Source: Oscillospiraceae bacterium (GTDB lineage Bacteria; Bacillota; Clostridia; Oscillospirales; Oscillospiraceae). Taken from it: DNA of 64,000 nt. The notes beneath the pieces are model-generated. The model saw only the letters and a program-made list of their open reading frames with translations, was not told the DNA's origin and searched no databases. Of the stretch, positions 35,102 to 43,355 are shown piece by piece; position 1 is the first letter of the stretch, and the number at the start of each line of letters is the position of its first letter. A program made the position numbers and the translations under genes. The stretch is from NCBI GenBank assembly GCA_017521485.1, contig JAFXCL010000013.1:1-64000 (forward strand). Direction: 5' to 3'.

Positions 35102-35809
35102 ATGGCAAATAACACTATCACACATACTCAAGAAAGCAAAACTAATATGATACAAAATATAGTTACTGAGGACTCCATCAGTGCTCTGGATTCCGCATTA
35201 GATGTTGTAAAAAAAGAATACGGTAATTTTAAGCTCACAAAGAAAATGCGCCATGAGTTTGCAAAAGAGCTTGGAGAAACTGAAGAAACTGCAGACAGTT
35301 GGCAAACCGTTGTGGATATTTTAGATCATATTGATATCAATGAGTTGGCAAAAAAGCATCCTGAAGCCATCGGTAAAGTATCAAAAACAATTATAAATAT
35401 TGTTTCGTTCTTTTGTCCGGCTGTCTCTACCGCTAAAATTGTACCAGATGAATTCCTAATAAAAATTGTTGAATGTGCAGGTGTTCTGACGCCTGAACAT
35501 CTCATAAATATCATCGCAAAAAAGCAAGTTGAAAAGAACAAAGCTAAGCGTGAACAGCAACAGTCAGCAGACACGGGAGAAACCCAAGAATCGAAAGACA
35601 AAGGTCTAAAAAATAAGTTTACCGAGGTTTACAAAAGTGCAACCGGTAGCATTTCCGGATTGCTTTCTAGAAAAAGCCCCGCTTCAGCACTTCCGCAAAG
35701 TGAAGATATACTCGATACTATTAAAAATTTATCTGAGTTAAAAAATTGCGATGCAATAACGCAAGAAGAATTTGAATCTAAGAAAGCAGAACTATTAGAA
35801 AAGCTATAA
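35102..35809 (+). CDS. Hypothetical protein with C-terminal SHOCT-like segment
   Basis: 235 residues from ATG 35102 (GGAGG 10 bases upstream). The first ~150 residues are helical with one weakly hydrophobic stretch (IINIVSFFCPAVSTAKIV). Then a charged linker with QQQSADTGETQES, and a SHOCT-like end: LKNCDAITQEEFESKKAELL. SHOCT modules occur at ends of many phage and membrane proteins. Function unknown. AT-rich, next to phd-doc, so probably accessory. Confidence 0.6.
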   Translation: MANNTITHTQESKTNMIQNIVTEDSISALDSALDVVKKEYGNFKLTKKMRHEFAKELGETEETADSWQTVVDILDHIDINELAKKHPEAIGKVSKTIINIVSFFCPAVSTAKIVPDEFLIKIVECAGVLTPEHLINIIAKKQVEKNKAKREQQQSADTGETQESKDKGLKNKFTEVYKSATGSISGLLSRKSPASALPQSEDILDTIKNLSELKNCDAITQEEFESKKAELLEKL

Positions 35810-35813
35810 TATC

Positions 35814-35842
35814 CCCCGGCTGAGATAATCTCTCAGCCGGGG
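35814..35842 (+). terminator. Terminator after SHOCT gene
   Basis: 12-bp stem CCCCGGCTGAGA / TCTCAGCCGGGG, loop TAATC. T tract is poor (TTGTCGTCT). Confidence 0.65.
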
Positions 35843-35878
35843 TTGTCGTCTATTAAAAGCATTTATGCATAACCTACC

Positions 35879-36025
35879 AAGGGGATACCTAAGGGGGAAG
35901 CGGAGAAAATGTTAGACAACAAATAACGCTATCCGCTTTCCCCTTAGGCCGTCTGGGGAGTCCGAGGACCATACGGAAGGTCCTCGGCGACTCTTTGCAT
36001 ACTTTCTCGTCGGTGAGAAAGTATG
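35879..36025 (+). repeat. Three-hairpin dispersed repeat, copy A
   Basis: Order: AAGGGGAT box; hairpin 1 CCTAAGGGGGAAGCGGA / TCCGCTTTCCCCTTAGG with a variable ~25-base loop; GCCGTCTGGGG linker; hairpin 2 GAGTCCGAGGACC / GGTCCTCGGCGACTC; hairpin 3 CATACTTTCTC / GAGAAAGTATG. Copies B (50057) and C (54804) match except in loops. Lies in a convergent intergenic gap. Confidence 0.85.
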
Positions 36026-36045
36026 AAATACTCTTCAAGATAAAC

Positions 36046-36082
36046 AAAAGTGTGTTGCAGCTAAAGCTGCAACACACTTTTT
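36046..36082 (-). terminator. Terminator of the Leu-unit operon
   Basis: AAAAGTGTGTTGCAGC / GCTGCAACACACTTTTT stem, TAAA loop. Bidirectional. Shares the GTGTTGC core with terminators near copies B and C of the repeat. Confidence 0.9.
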
Positions 36083-38591
36083 ATTTTCCCGGGCCGGCAG
36101 TATCTGAACCGTCGCCGGTAAGGTTATACCGCTTTGCCGCATCCTCACGCATTTTATACTTAAGGACCTTGCCGGCGGCATTCATAGGAAATGCATCCAC
36201 AAACTCAATGTATTTGGGCACTTTATGCCGTGCCATACTGGCGCGGATGTAAGAAAGCATTTCCTCCTCGGTCACACTGCCCTTTTCTTTGAGCACAATG
36301 CTTGCGAAGATCTCCTCGCCGTACTTCTTATCCGGCACGCCGATGACCTGCACATCCTTGACAGCAGGGTGGGTATAGATAAACTCCTCGATCTCCTTGG
36401 GATAGATATTTTCGCCGCCGCGGATGATCATATCCTTCAATCTGCCGGTGATCCGGTAGTTGCCGTTTTCGTCCTTGCAGGCAAGGTCACCGGAGTGAAG
36501 CCAGCCGTTTTCGTCTATGGTCTCGCCGGTGGCCTGAGGCATTTTGTAATAACCCTTCATTGTGTTATAGCCCCGTGCGCAGAATTCGCCGTTGACACCG
36601 GGGCCTACCTCCTCGCCTGTCTCCGGGTCGATGATCTTACACTGAACATGGGGGAAATCATAACCAACTGTTTCTGTCCGCACCTCCAGAGAGTCCGTCC
36701 AAGCGGACATGGTGTTGCCGGGGGCACATTCTGTCTGACCGTAGACGGATACGATGCCGTACATATTCATTTCGTCCGGCTGTGCCGCCCGGCGCATCAG
36801 CTCCGGAGGACATCCGGCACCTGCCATAATGCCGGTACGCATATAGCTAAAGTCAGTTTTCCGGTAATCCGGGTGGTTGAACATGGCAATGAACATGGTA
36901 GGCACGCCGTTAAAGCAGGTGATCCGCTCCTGATTGATACAGGCAAGGGATGCCTTAGCAGAGAAATAAGGCATGGGACACATAGTCGCGCCGTGGGTCA
37001 TTGCAGAGGTCATGGAGAGTGTCATACCGAAGCAGTGGAACATAGGCACCTGGATCATCATCCGGTCTGCGGTGGACAGGCCCATCCGGTCACCGATACA
37101 CTTGCCGTTATTCACCACATTGTAGTGGGTGAGCATAACGCCCTTGGGGAAGCCGGTCGTACCGGAGGTGTATTGCATATTGCACACATCGTCCGGGCGG
37201 ACATTTGCTGCCATCCGGCTGATCTCCTCAATGGGAGTCAGGTCTGCCCGTTCCATTGCCTCTTCGAAGGTCAGGCTGCCCGGCTGGCGGAAGTCTACCG
37301 TAATTACATTCCGCAAAAACGGCAGACGCTTACAGTGGAGGGGTTTTCCTGCCTTAGTGCTTGCGATCTCAGGGCAGATCTCATTGATGATATTTTTATA
37401 ATTGGAGTCCAGTGCAGACTCGATCATCACAAGGGTATGGGTATCGGACTGGCGCAGCAGGTATTCTGCCTCGTGGATCTTATAGGCGGTATTTACCGTC
37501 ACCAGCACCGCACCGATCTTGGTGGTTGCCCAGAAAGTAATGTACCAGGCAGGGACATTGGTTGCCCAGATCGCCACCTTCATGCCGGGGCGCACGCCCA
37601 AAGACACCAGCGCCCGGGCAAAGTTATCCACATCCTCCCGGAACTGCTCGTAGGTGCGGGTATAGTCCAAGGTGGTGTATTTGAATGCATACTGATCCGG
37701 AAATTCCTCCACCATACGGTCCAGCACCTGGGGGAAGGTCAGGTCGATCAGGTCGTCCTTTTTCCACACATACTGACCGGAGCCGTCGTGGTTGTAGTAC
37801 AGGGATTTTTTCCGGCTGCGGGTGCTGCCAAACCGGCTCATAAAGTTTACAAAGTGGGGGAAGATCACATCCTTATCCTGCAAGTCTTCCATCCACTCCG
37901 GCTTCCATTCCAGAGATACAAAGCCGTCGTAATTGATGGAAGAAAGGGCGCGGATCATCTCCGCCACAGGCAGTGTGCCCTCACCGATCAGGTTATAGGT
38001 ATTGTCGTCGTCAGAGTCACGCAAATGGACATGCCTCACATAAGTGCCTAAGTTTTTAATGGTGGTATCGGCACTTTCTGCAAAATCCCGATAGGTATGG
38101 TGCATATCCCACAGAGCGCCCATATAGTCACTGGCAAAGCTTTCCAGCATTTTCCGCAATCTGGCAGTATCAGCATAGATACCGCTGGTTTTGATCAGCA
38201 GGCTGACACCGAACTTTTCCGCCACAGGCTCAAGAATGGCGAGGTTTTTGCGCACCTGTTCCTCGTTATCCTGTAAAGCCACTGCCACCACATAGCCTAC
38301 ATGGGCATCGTGGGCAACTTCTATCAAATTTTTCAGACTTTCCACACAGCTATCATCTACTGACAGATCAATGGATGTGTCAAAACAGGGAATGGTTAAT
38401 TTCAAATCCCGCAGCTGACGTACCGTTGCCGCCACCTTATGCTTGTGGAACGGACCGCCTTTTTCGGTCATAGGATCGAACTTTGGCAGATTATAGACTT
38501 CAATACCGGTAAAGCCCATTTCCAGAGCTGTATCGATCATATCGTTCCAGCTCAGCTCCGGCCAGCCCCGGGTAGAAAAGGAGAGCTTCAT
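36081..38591 (-). CDS. TIM-barrel/acyl-CoA synthetase fusion (leucine T-box unit)
   Basis: 836 residues. Residues 1-265 look like a sugar phosphate isomerase/epimerase (AP endonuclease 2) TIM barrel: MGFTGIEVYNLP, WDMHHTYRD, VRHVHLRDSD and FVSLEWKPEW. Residues about 285-825 are an AMP-binding acyl-CoA synthetase, with YTSGTTGFPKG near 473, YGQTE near 640, and GRLKDMIIRGGENIYP near 735, ending in PMNAAGKVLK. It would activate a carboxylic acid to its CoA ester; isovalerate is my guess from the leucine T-box. Start overlaps the LeuA-like gene by 4 bases. The TIM domain role is unknown. Confidence 0.88.
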   Translation of the reverse strand: MKLSFSTRGWPELSWNDMIDTALEMGFTGIEVYNLPKFDPMTEKGGPFHKHKVAATVRQLRDLKLTIPCFDTSIDLSVDDSCVESLKNLIEVAHDAHVGYVVAVALQDNEEQVRKNLAILEPVAEKFGVSLLIKTSGIYADTARLRKMLESFASDYMGALWDMHHTYRDFAESADTTIKNLGTYVRHVHLRDSDDDNTYNLIGEGTLPVAEMIRALSSINYDGFVSLEWKPEWMEDLQDKDVIFPHFVNFMSRFGSTRSRKKSLYYNHDGSGQYVWKKDDLIDLTFPQVLDRMVEEFPDQYAFKYTTLDYTRTYEQFREDVDNFARALVSLGVRPGMKVAIWATNVPAWYITFWATTKIGAVLVTVNTAYKIHEAEYLLRQSDTHTLVMIESALDSNYKNIINEICPEIASTKAGKPLHCKRLPFLRNVITVDFRQPGSLTFEEAMERADLTPIEEISRMAANVRPDDVCNMQYTSGTTGFPKGVMLTHYNVVNNGKCIGDRMGLSTADRMMIQVPMFHCFGMTLSMTSAMTHGATMCPMPYFSAKASLACINQERITCFNGVPTMFIAMFNHPDYRKTDFSYMRTGIMAGAGCPPELMRRAAQPDEMNMYGIVSVYGQTECAPGNTMSAWTDSLEVRTETVGYDFPHVQCKIIDPETGEEVGPGVNGEFCARGYNTMKGYYKMPQATGETIDENGWLHSGDLACKDENGNYRITGRLKDMIIRGGENIYPKEIEEFIYTHPAVKDVQVIGVPDKKYGEEIFASIVLKEKGSVTEEEMLSYIRASMARHKVPKYIEFVDAFPMNAAGKVLKYKMREDAAKRYNLTGDGSDTAGPGK

Positions 38592-40000
38592 ACAGTTTCC
38601 TCCTCGTAGACGATCTTATTAAGTGCATTGATGTAGGCGTAGATGCTTGCGCCTACAATATCCGTGGAAATACCCTTACCGGAGTACAGCTTGCCCTCAG
38701 CACGGAGCTTTACCACAGCCTGACCCATAGCTTCCCGACCCTCGGTCACAGACTGGATCTGGAAATCGTCCAGCTCATAGTGGCAGCCGGTGATAGACTC
38801 AATTGCCATAAATGCAGCATCGATTGGTCCGTCACCAATGCTGACACCCTCCATAGGCACATCATTTTTATATAGCTTCAGGTGGGCAGTGGCTGCTACC
38901 GTATTGCCTGCATTGATCACATAGGTGTCCAGCCGATAGGTAGAGGGCACCTGCATAGCGGCAGAAGCAACAATGGCATCGAGCTCCTTGGCGCTGACCT
39001 TTTCTTTCTTTGCCGCAATGGTCTGGAACGCTTCATAGACGCGGCTTCCGTCCTCCTCAGACAGGTCATAGCCCATTCGTTCCACGGCCTTCAAAACACC
39101 GGACATATCATCGTGAGCGGTCAGATAAATATCGGTATCTTCTTCCTGTACCCCGCCTGCAAAGGGAGTATTCTTGCTGCGTCCTGTCTGACACAGCCAG
39201 GTGATCTGATTGACCGTACGGCTTAATTGGGTCACACGGACAGAGCAGGCTACGCCGAAACTGTCACCCCGGGCGCTGATGATCCGGGAAACGCTTAAAA
39301 GAGATGCGGTATTTACAGGATATGCGGCTGTTTTCAGCTCCCCTGCGCCCTGACAGGCAGCGGCGATCACACAGGCATCTGCCATAGAAAGGTCATTAGC
39401 GCAACAGACGCCCAAGGTCACATCCTTTAATGTGGGTATGGTATCGTAAAGGTTTCTGACAAAAGCCGCAAATTCCTCGGGCATCATAGTGCCGGCAGTG
39501 TCGCAGACGGTCACCGTGGATGCACCCTTTTCAATGGCTGCAGTCAGGATCTGGGCAAGAAACACAGGATCGCTGCGGGTGGCATCGTCTGCCACAAACT
39601 CCACATCGGAGCAAAGGGCTTTGCAGGCGGCAATGGTTTCGCTGACAGATGTGAGCATACTGTCGTTTTTCTTATGATACAGGTATTCCATCTGCACAGA
39701 GCTGACAGATGCGCAGACCTGCAGTCTGGGATGCTTGGCAGAACACAGCGCATTCCAGGTCTGCTGTACACTGTCTTTATCCAGCTGCACCGGCACTGCC
39801 AGAATACCGGACTGAATTGCAGAGGCAATGGACTTAATACGCAGAGAATCGATCTTACTGCTGCGGATGCCCTCTACTTCAATCACAGAAACATCCAGCT
39901 TATCGAGAAGCTTGGCAAGTTCAATCTTCTCCTTAAAGGACAGGGAAAGCTCCTTGCCCTCCTGCTTCATTGTAATATCGCTGATCTTAATTGCGTTCAT
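38588..40000 (-). CDS. LeuA-like protein with degenerate catalytic site and intact regulatory domain
   Basis: 470 residues from ATG 40000 (GGAG upstream; TTG 40006 is an alternative). HMGL-like barrel in residues 1-290 but the catalytic opening is DITMKQ instead of DTTLRDGEQ, and the metal-binding HxHND is CCAND at 199-203, so both histidines are lost. The C-terminal LeuA regulatory domain is well kept (GDGPIDAAFMAI, KGISTDIVGASIYAYINALNKI). Likely not a working 2-isopropylmalate synthase; it may sense leucine. Transcribed behind a leucine-type T-box and coupled to the downstream synthetase. Confidence 0.8.
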   Translation of the reverse strand: MNAIKISDITMKQEGKELSLSFKEKIELAKLLDKLDVSVIEVEGIRSSKIDSLRIKSIASAIQSGILAVPVQLDKDSVQQTWNALCSAKHPRLQVCASVSSVQMEYLYHKKNDSMLTSVSETIAACKALCSDVEFVADDATRSDPVFLAQILTAAIEKGASTVTVCDTAGTMMPEEFAAFVRNLYDTIPTLKDVTLGVCCANDLSMADACVIAAACQGAGELKTAAYPVNTASLLSVSRIISARGDSFGVACSVRVTQLSRTVNQITWLCQTGRSKNTPFAGGVQEEDTDIYLTAHDDMSGVLKAVERMGYDLSEEDGSRVYEAFQTIAAKKEKVSAKELDAIVASAAMQVPSTYRLDTYVINAGNTVAATAHLKLYKNDVPMEGVSIGDGPIDAAFMAIESITGCHYELDDFQIQSVTEGREAMGQAVVKLRAEGKLYSGKGISTDIVGASIYAYINALNKIVYEEETV

Positions 40001-40025
40001 ACCCAATACTCCTTCTTCCTAAAAC

Positions 40026-40291
40026 TAAAAAATCCCTGAGGTCACATTGACCTCAGGGACGAAGCTATACTCCGCGGTACCACCCTGATTATCCCAAGCA
40101 TTTGGGATCACTCATCGAGCTCCAACAAGCCCTAGCCCTGTAACGGAGGCAGCCGGGTTTCACTACTGACATAAGCGTTGGCAAAACCGACTCAGGAATC
40201 AGATCGCCATTTTCTTCCACACCGGCTCACACCAAACGCCGGCTCTCTGAAGTTTCCGAAAAGGCAAGTTTTCCGTCATTGTCTTTTACAC
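40026..40291 (-). promoter_or_regulatory. T-box leader, leucine (CUG) specifier
   Basis: Minus strand carries AGAGAGCCGG and GAGCCGG stem I features, specifier CTG at 40202-40200 followed by ATTCCTGAG, the T-box GGTGGTACCGCGGA (40084-40071), and a terminator CCCTGAGGTC / GACCTCAGGG (40058-40034) with a T6 tract. The specifier is placed by alignment with the two other leaders here: all three have triplet plus 9 bases plus (C/T)CGG. ATC at 40204-40202 is a less likely reading. Confidence 0.88.
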
Positions 40292-40297
40292 ACTTGC

Positions 40298-40327
40298 TAT
40301 TTAAGCACAAAGTGGCCATTTTGTCAA
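40298..40327 (-). promoter_or_regulatory. Promoter of leucine T-box unit
   Basis: Minus strand TTGACA (40327-40322), 18-base spacer, TAAATA (40303-40298). Confidence 0.7.
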
Positions 40328-40410
40328 CAAAAACAATAGGTTTTTGTAATGTTTGCAAATTTGCACAAAAAAGCAAACGAAAGTCTCTGATTCTTTGTAG
40401 GAAAAACATT

Positions 40411-40439
40411 TGACTTTTTCCCGCGGACATGCTATAGTA
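40411..40439 (+). promoter_or_regulatory. Promoter of isoleucine T-box unit
   Basis: TTGACT (40411-40416), 17-base spacer, TATAGT (40434-40439). Divergent from the leucine unit promoter ~85 bases away. Confidence 0.75.
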
Positions 40440-40445
40440 TCGTCA

Positions 40446-40707
40446 ATACAGAAAAAAGGCTTTGACGAAGACGGTCGGGCAGCCGCAGTTTACAGAGAGC
40501 CGGCATTTGGTGCAAGCCGGTAACAAAGCGTCCGAAACAATCACTTCCGAGCCGGAGTACTGAACCTTTTATCCAGTAAGTCCTCCCGTTTGCCCGCGTT
40601 AAGGGATAGCGCTTGTTGGAGCGTGAAGAGACAGCGAAAGCTGTAATTTGAGTGGTACCGCGGGTATAGTTTACTCGTCTCAAGTGTTTCTTGAGACGGG
40701 TTTTTAT
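40446..40707 (+). promoter_or_regulatory. T-box leader, isoleucine (AUC) specifier
   Basis: AGAGAGCCGG and AAGCCGG stem I elements, specifier ATC at 40540-40542 followed by ACTTCCGAG, T-box TGGTACCGCGG (40653-40663), and terminator CGTCTCAAG / CTTGAGACG (40676-40698) followed by GGTTTTTATTTT. Uncharged tRNA-Ile should favour read-through into the synthetase gene. Confidence 0.92.
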
Positions 40708-40739
40708 TTTATATAAAATTTCAGAAAGGAATGATCACT

Positions 40740-43013
40740 ATGACAAACCAAAACACCGCAAATCAACTGATGGACATTGCTGCCCGTATCCGGGAGATGC
40801 GTGAAATTCTGGGTTTCAGCCAGCAGGCAATGGCAGATATGACTGAGGTCACTTTGGACATTTATCAGTTGTATGAATCCGGTACGGTGGATCTTCCCTT
40901 TACTTTTATGCACAAATGCGCCAAAGCCTTCGGCGTAGAAATCACAGTTCTTTTGGAAGGTCACAGCGCAAAGCTTTCCGGCTACACTGTCACCCGCAAG
41001 GGCAAGGGTCTGACCACCGCCAGCGAGGACGGCATCACCATTCAGGACATGGCACCTATGTTCCGCAGCAAGCTGGCTACCCCCTACTATGTTACCTACA
41101 AATACTCCGAGGAGCTGCAGGATACACCGATCCACACGGTCACCCACGACGGTCAGGAGTTTAATATGGTCATTAAGGGTGCGCTGCGCATCCGCATCGG
41201 TGAGCACGAGGAAGTGCTCCACGAGGGCGACTCTATTTTCTACAAGTCCTCTACACCCCACGGCATGATCGCCGTTGAGGGCAGCGACTGTGTATTTTTA
41301 TCTATGGTTATGGCAAGCGACAAGCGGGACACCTCTATGAAGCTGCCTTCCCAACACGCCGTTTCTGATATGACTGCTCAGAGACTTCTGTGCAATGAAT
41401 TTGTCCAGGGTGTGGAAGATGAAAACGGCTGTATGACCGGAATCAACTTTGCCAATACAGACCGCTATAACTTTGCATTTGATACGGTGGATGCCATTGC
41501 CCGGAAAGACCCCGACAAGCTGGCTATGGTCCACATTTCGGGTGATATGACGGAGCGCCGCTTTACCTTTAAGGATATGAAGGACGCCTCCTCCCAGTGC
41601 GCCAACTATTTTAAGAGTCTTGGCATCAAGCGGGGCGACCGGGTAATGCTGGTTCTCAAGCGGCACTATCAGTTTTGGTTTGCGATCTTAGGTCTGCACA
41701 AGCTGGGTGCAATCGCCATCCCCGCCACCAACCAGCTGATGGAGCACGACTTTACCTACCGTTTCCAGGCAGGCGGTGTCAGCGCCATCCTTTGCACTGC
41801 CGACGGCAACACCGCCGAGCAGGCAGAGCTGGCAGAAAAGGTCAGCGGTATGCGTCTGACGAAAATTCTCGTTGGGGGCAAACGGGAGGGCTGGCACGAC
41901 TTTAACGAGGAATATTGCCTGTTCAGCCGCCGGTATGTACGCACAGAGGATGCCCCCTGCGGCGACGATCCTATGCTGATGCTCTTTACCTCCGGCACCA
42001 CCGGCTATCCCAAAATGGCGATGCACTCCTATAAGTATGCCCTGGGTCACTATGTGACCGCCCGCTACTGGCATCTGTGTAAGCCTGACGGTCTCCACTT
42101 TACCATTTCTGAGACCGGCTGGGGCAAGGCGCTTTGGGGCAAGCTCTACGGCCAGTGGCTGTGCGAGGGCGCCATCTTCACCTATGACTTTGACCGCTTT
42201 GACGCAGAAAAGATTTTGCCGATGTTTGCAAAGTATAACATCACTACCTTCTGCGCTCCCCCCACCATGTACCGGATGCTCATCAAGCAGGATCTGAGCC
42301 GGTTTGACCTAAGCTCCATTAAGCACGCAACCACTGCCGGTGAAGCACTGAACCCTGAGGTGTTCTATCAGTTTGAAAAATCCACCGGTCTGCGGATCCA
42401 CGAAGGCTTCGGTCAGACGGAGATGACCCTTGGCATCGCAAACCTCTTCGGTACCCAGATCAAGCCCGGTGCAATGGGCAAACCCATTCCCGGCTACGGC
42501 ATTGACATTGTGGATGCAGACGGCAATCCGGTAGAAGACGGTATCAATGGTGAGATCGTGATCCGTACCGACCCCAAGCCCACCTGCGGTGTGTTCCTGG
42601 GTTACTATCTAAACAAGGAAGCTACCGACAATGTCTGGCACGACGGTATGTACCGCACCGGCGATGTGGCTTGGCGGGATGAAGACGGCTACTACTGGTA
42701 TGTGGGCCGTGCCGACGATGTGATCAAATCCTCCGGCTACCGGATCGGACCTTTTGAGATCGAATCCACCATTATGGAGCTGCCCTATGTTCTCGAGTGC
42801 GGTGTCTCCGCTGCTCCGGATGAGGTCAGAGGTCAGGTGGTTAAGGCATCCATCGTTCTGGTTCCCGGTGTAGAAGGCACTGAGGAACTGAAAAAAGAGA
42901 TCCAGAATTATGTCAAGACCCACACCGCTCCTTACAAGTATCCCCGCATTGTGGTGTTCCGGGATGAGCTGCCCAAAACCATCAGCGGCAAGATTATGCG
43001 TAATAAGCTGTAA
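40740..43013 (+). CDS. HTH-cupin-acyl-CoA synthetase fusion (isoleucine T-box unit)
   Basis: 757 residues from ATG 40740; ATG 40731 touches the AAAGGA site and is less likely. Residues about 10-68 are an XRE-type helix-turn-helix (IREMREILGFSQQAMADMT), about 105-190 a cupin (LHEGDSIFYKSSTPHGMIAV), and 215-757 an AMP-binding acyl-CoA synthetase: FTSGTTGYPK near 416, GFGQTE near 560, YWYVGRADDVIKSSGYRIGP near 655, C-terminal lysine in KTISGKIMR. Should form acyl-CoA from a short branched acid, 2-methylbutyrate by the isoleucine logic. HTH and cupin may sense substrate and tune transcription. Close paralogue of the gene at 43356. Confidence 0.92.
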   Translation: MTNQNTANQLMDIAARIREMREILGFSQQAMADMTEVTLDIYQLYESGTVDLPFTFMHKCAKAFGVEITVLLEGHSAKLSGYTVTRKGKGLTTASEDGITIQDMAPMFRSKLATPYYVTYKYSEELQDTPIHTVTHDGQEFNMVIKGALRIRIGEHEEVLHEGDSIFYKSSTPHGMIAVEGSDCVFLSMVMASDKRDTSMKLPSQHAVSDMTAQRLLCNEFVQGVEDENGCMTGINFANTDRYNFAFDTVDAIARKDPDKLAMVHISGDMTERRFTFKDMKDASSQCANYFKSLGIKRGDRVMLVLKRHYQFWFAILGLHKLGAIAIPATNQLMEHDFTYRFQAGGVSAILCTADGNTAEQAELAEKVSGMRLTKILVGGKREGWHDFNEEYCLFSRRYVRTEDAPCGDDPMLMLFTSGTTGYPKMAMHSYKYALGHYVTARYWHLCKPDGLHFTISETGWGKALWGKLYGQWLCEGAIFTYDFDRFDAEKILPMFAKYNITTFCAPPTMYRMLIKQDLSRFDLSSIKHATTAGEALNPEVFYQFEKSTGLRIHEGFGQTEMTLGIANLFGTQIKPGAMGKPIPGYGIDIVDADGNPVEDGINGEIVIRTDPKPTCGVFLGYYLNKEATDNVWHDGMYRTGDVAWRDEDGYYWYVGRADDVIKSSGYRIGPFEIESTIMELPYVLECGVSAAPDEVRGQVVKASIVLVPGVEGTEELKKEIQNYVKTHTAPYKYPRIVVFRDELPKTISGKIMRNKL

Positions 43014-43029
43014 AAAGCCTTTCCCATTA

Positions 43030-43058
43030 TTGACAAAAAGACAAAAAAGTGGTATGAT
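43030..43058 (+). promoter_or_regulatory. Promoter of valine T-box operon
   Basis: TTGACA (43030-43035), 17-base spacer, TATGAT (43053-43058). No terminator separates it from the preceding gene, so read-through from the isoleucine unit is also possible. Confidence 0.75.
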
Positions 43059-43064
43059 TTCTTG

Positions 43065-43338
43065 TAATGTACGGCGTTGAAGAAGAGGTGCAGCTGCGAC
43101 CCCTGCAGAAAGAGAAATGGCGGTTGGTGAAAGCCATTGCAGGAGTAGCTGCTTGTCGCTTCGGAGCCGGGAGGAAGAAAGCAGATTTTGCCGTAGAGCC
43201 TCCACGCGTCAGCTGCGTCAGTGCTGGGTGCAAGAGCACCCGTAAGTGGTATCTGCTGTGAGGCAGATGCAATTTGAGTGGTACCGCGGGTATGTACAGT
43301 GCCCGTCTCAAGGAATCATCTTTGAGACGGGCATTTTT
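43065..43338 (+). promoter_or_regulatory. T-box leader, valine (GUC) specifier
   Basis: Specifier GTC at 43155-43157, followed by GCTTCGGAG and CCGG as in the isoleucine leader; T-box TGGTACCGCGG at 43279-43289; terminator GCCCGTCTCAA / TTGAGACGGGC (43301-43332) with a T5 tract. Controls the long operon from 43356 to 49998. Confidence 0.9.
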
Positions 43339-43355
43339 GCTTTTTGAGGTGTAAT

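Noticed and set aside
35889..36077. Short peptide frame in repeat copy A (also in copy C) with a shared LPRRPKG stretch
   Set aside because: It is a translation of the hairpin repeat; frames differ outside the stems and have no ribosome site.
36225..38051. 608-codon open frame antisense to the TIM-barrel/acyl-CoA synthetase gene
   Set aside because: His/Gly-rich shadow of a GC-biased gene; the opposite strand encodes a clear family protein with a coupled start.
40202..40204. ATC as specifier of the minus-strand T-box
   Set aside because: Two bases off the register shared by the other two leaders; CTG fits the spacing and the LeuA-type gene, though this remains to be confirmed by folding.
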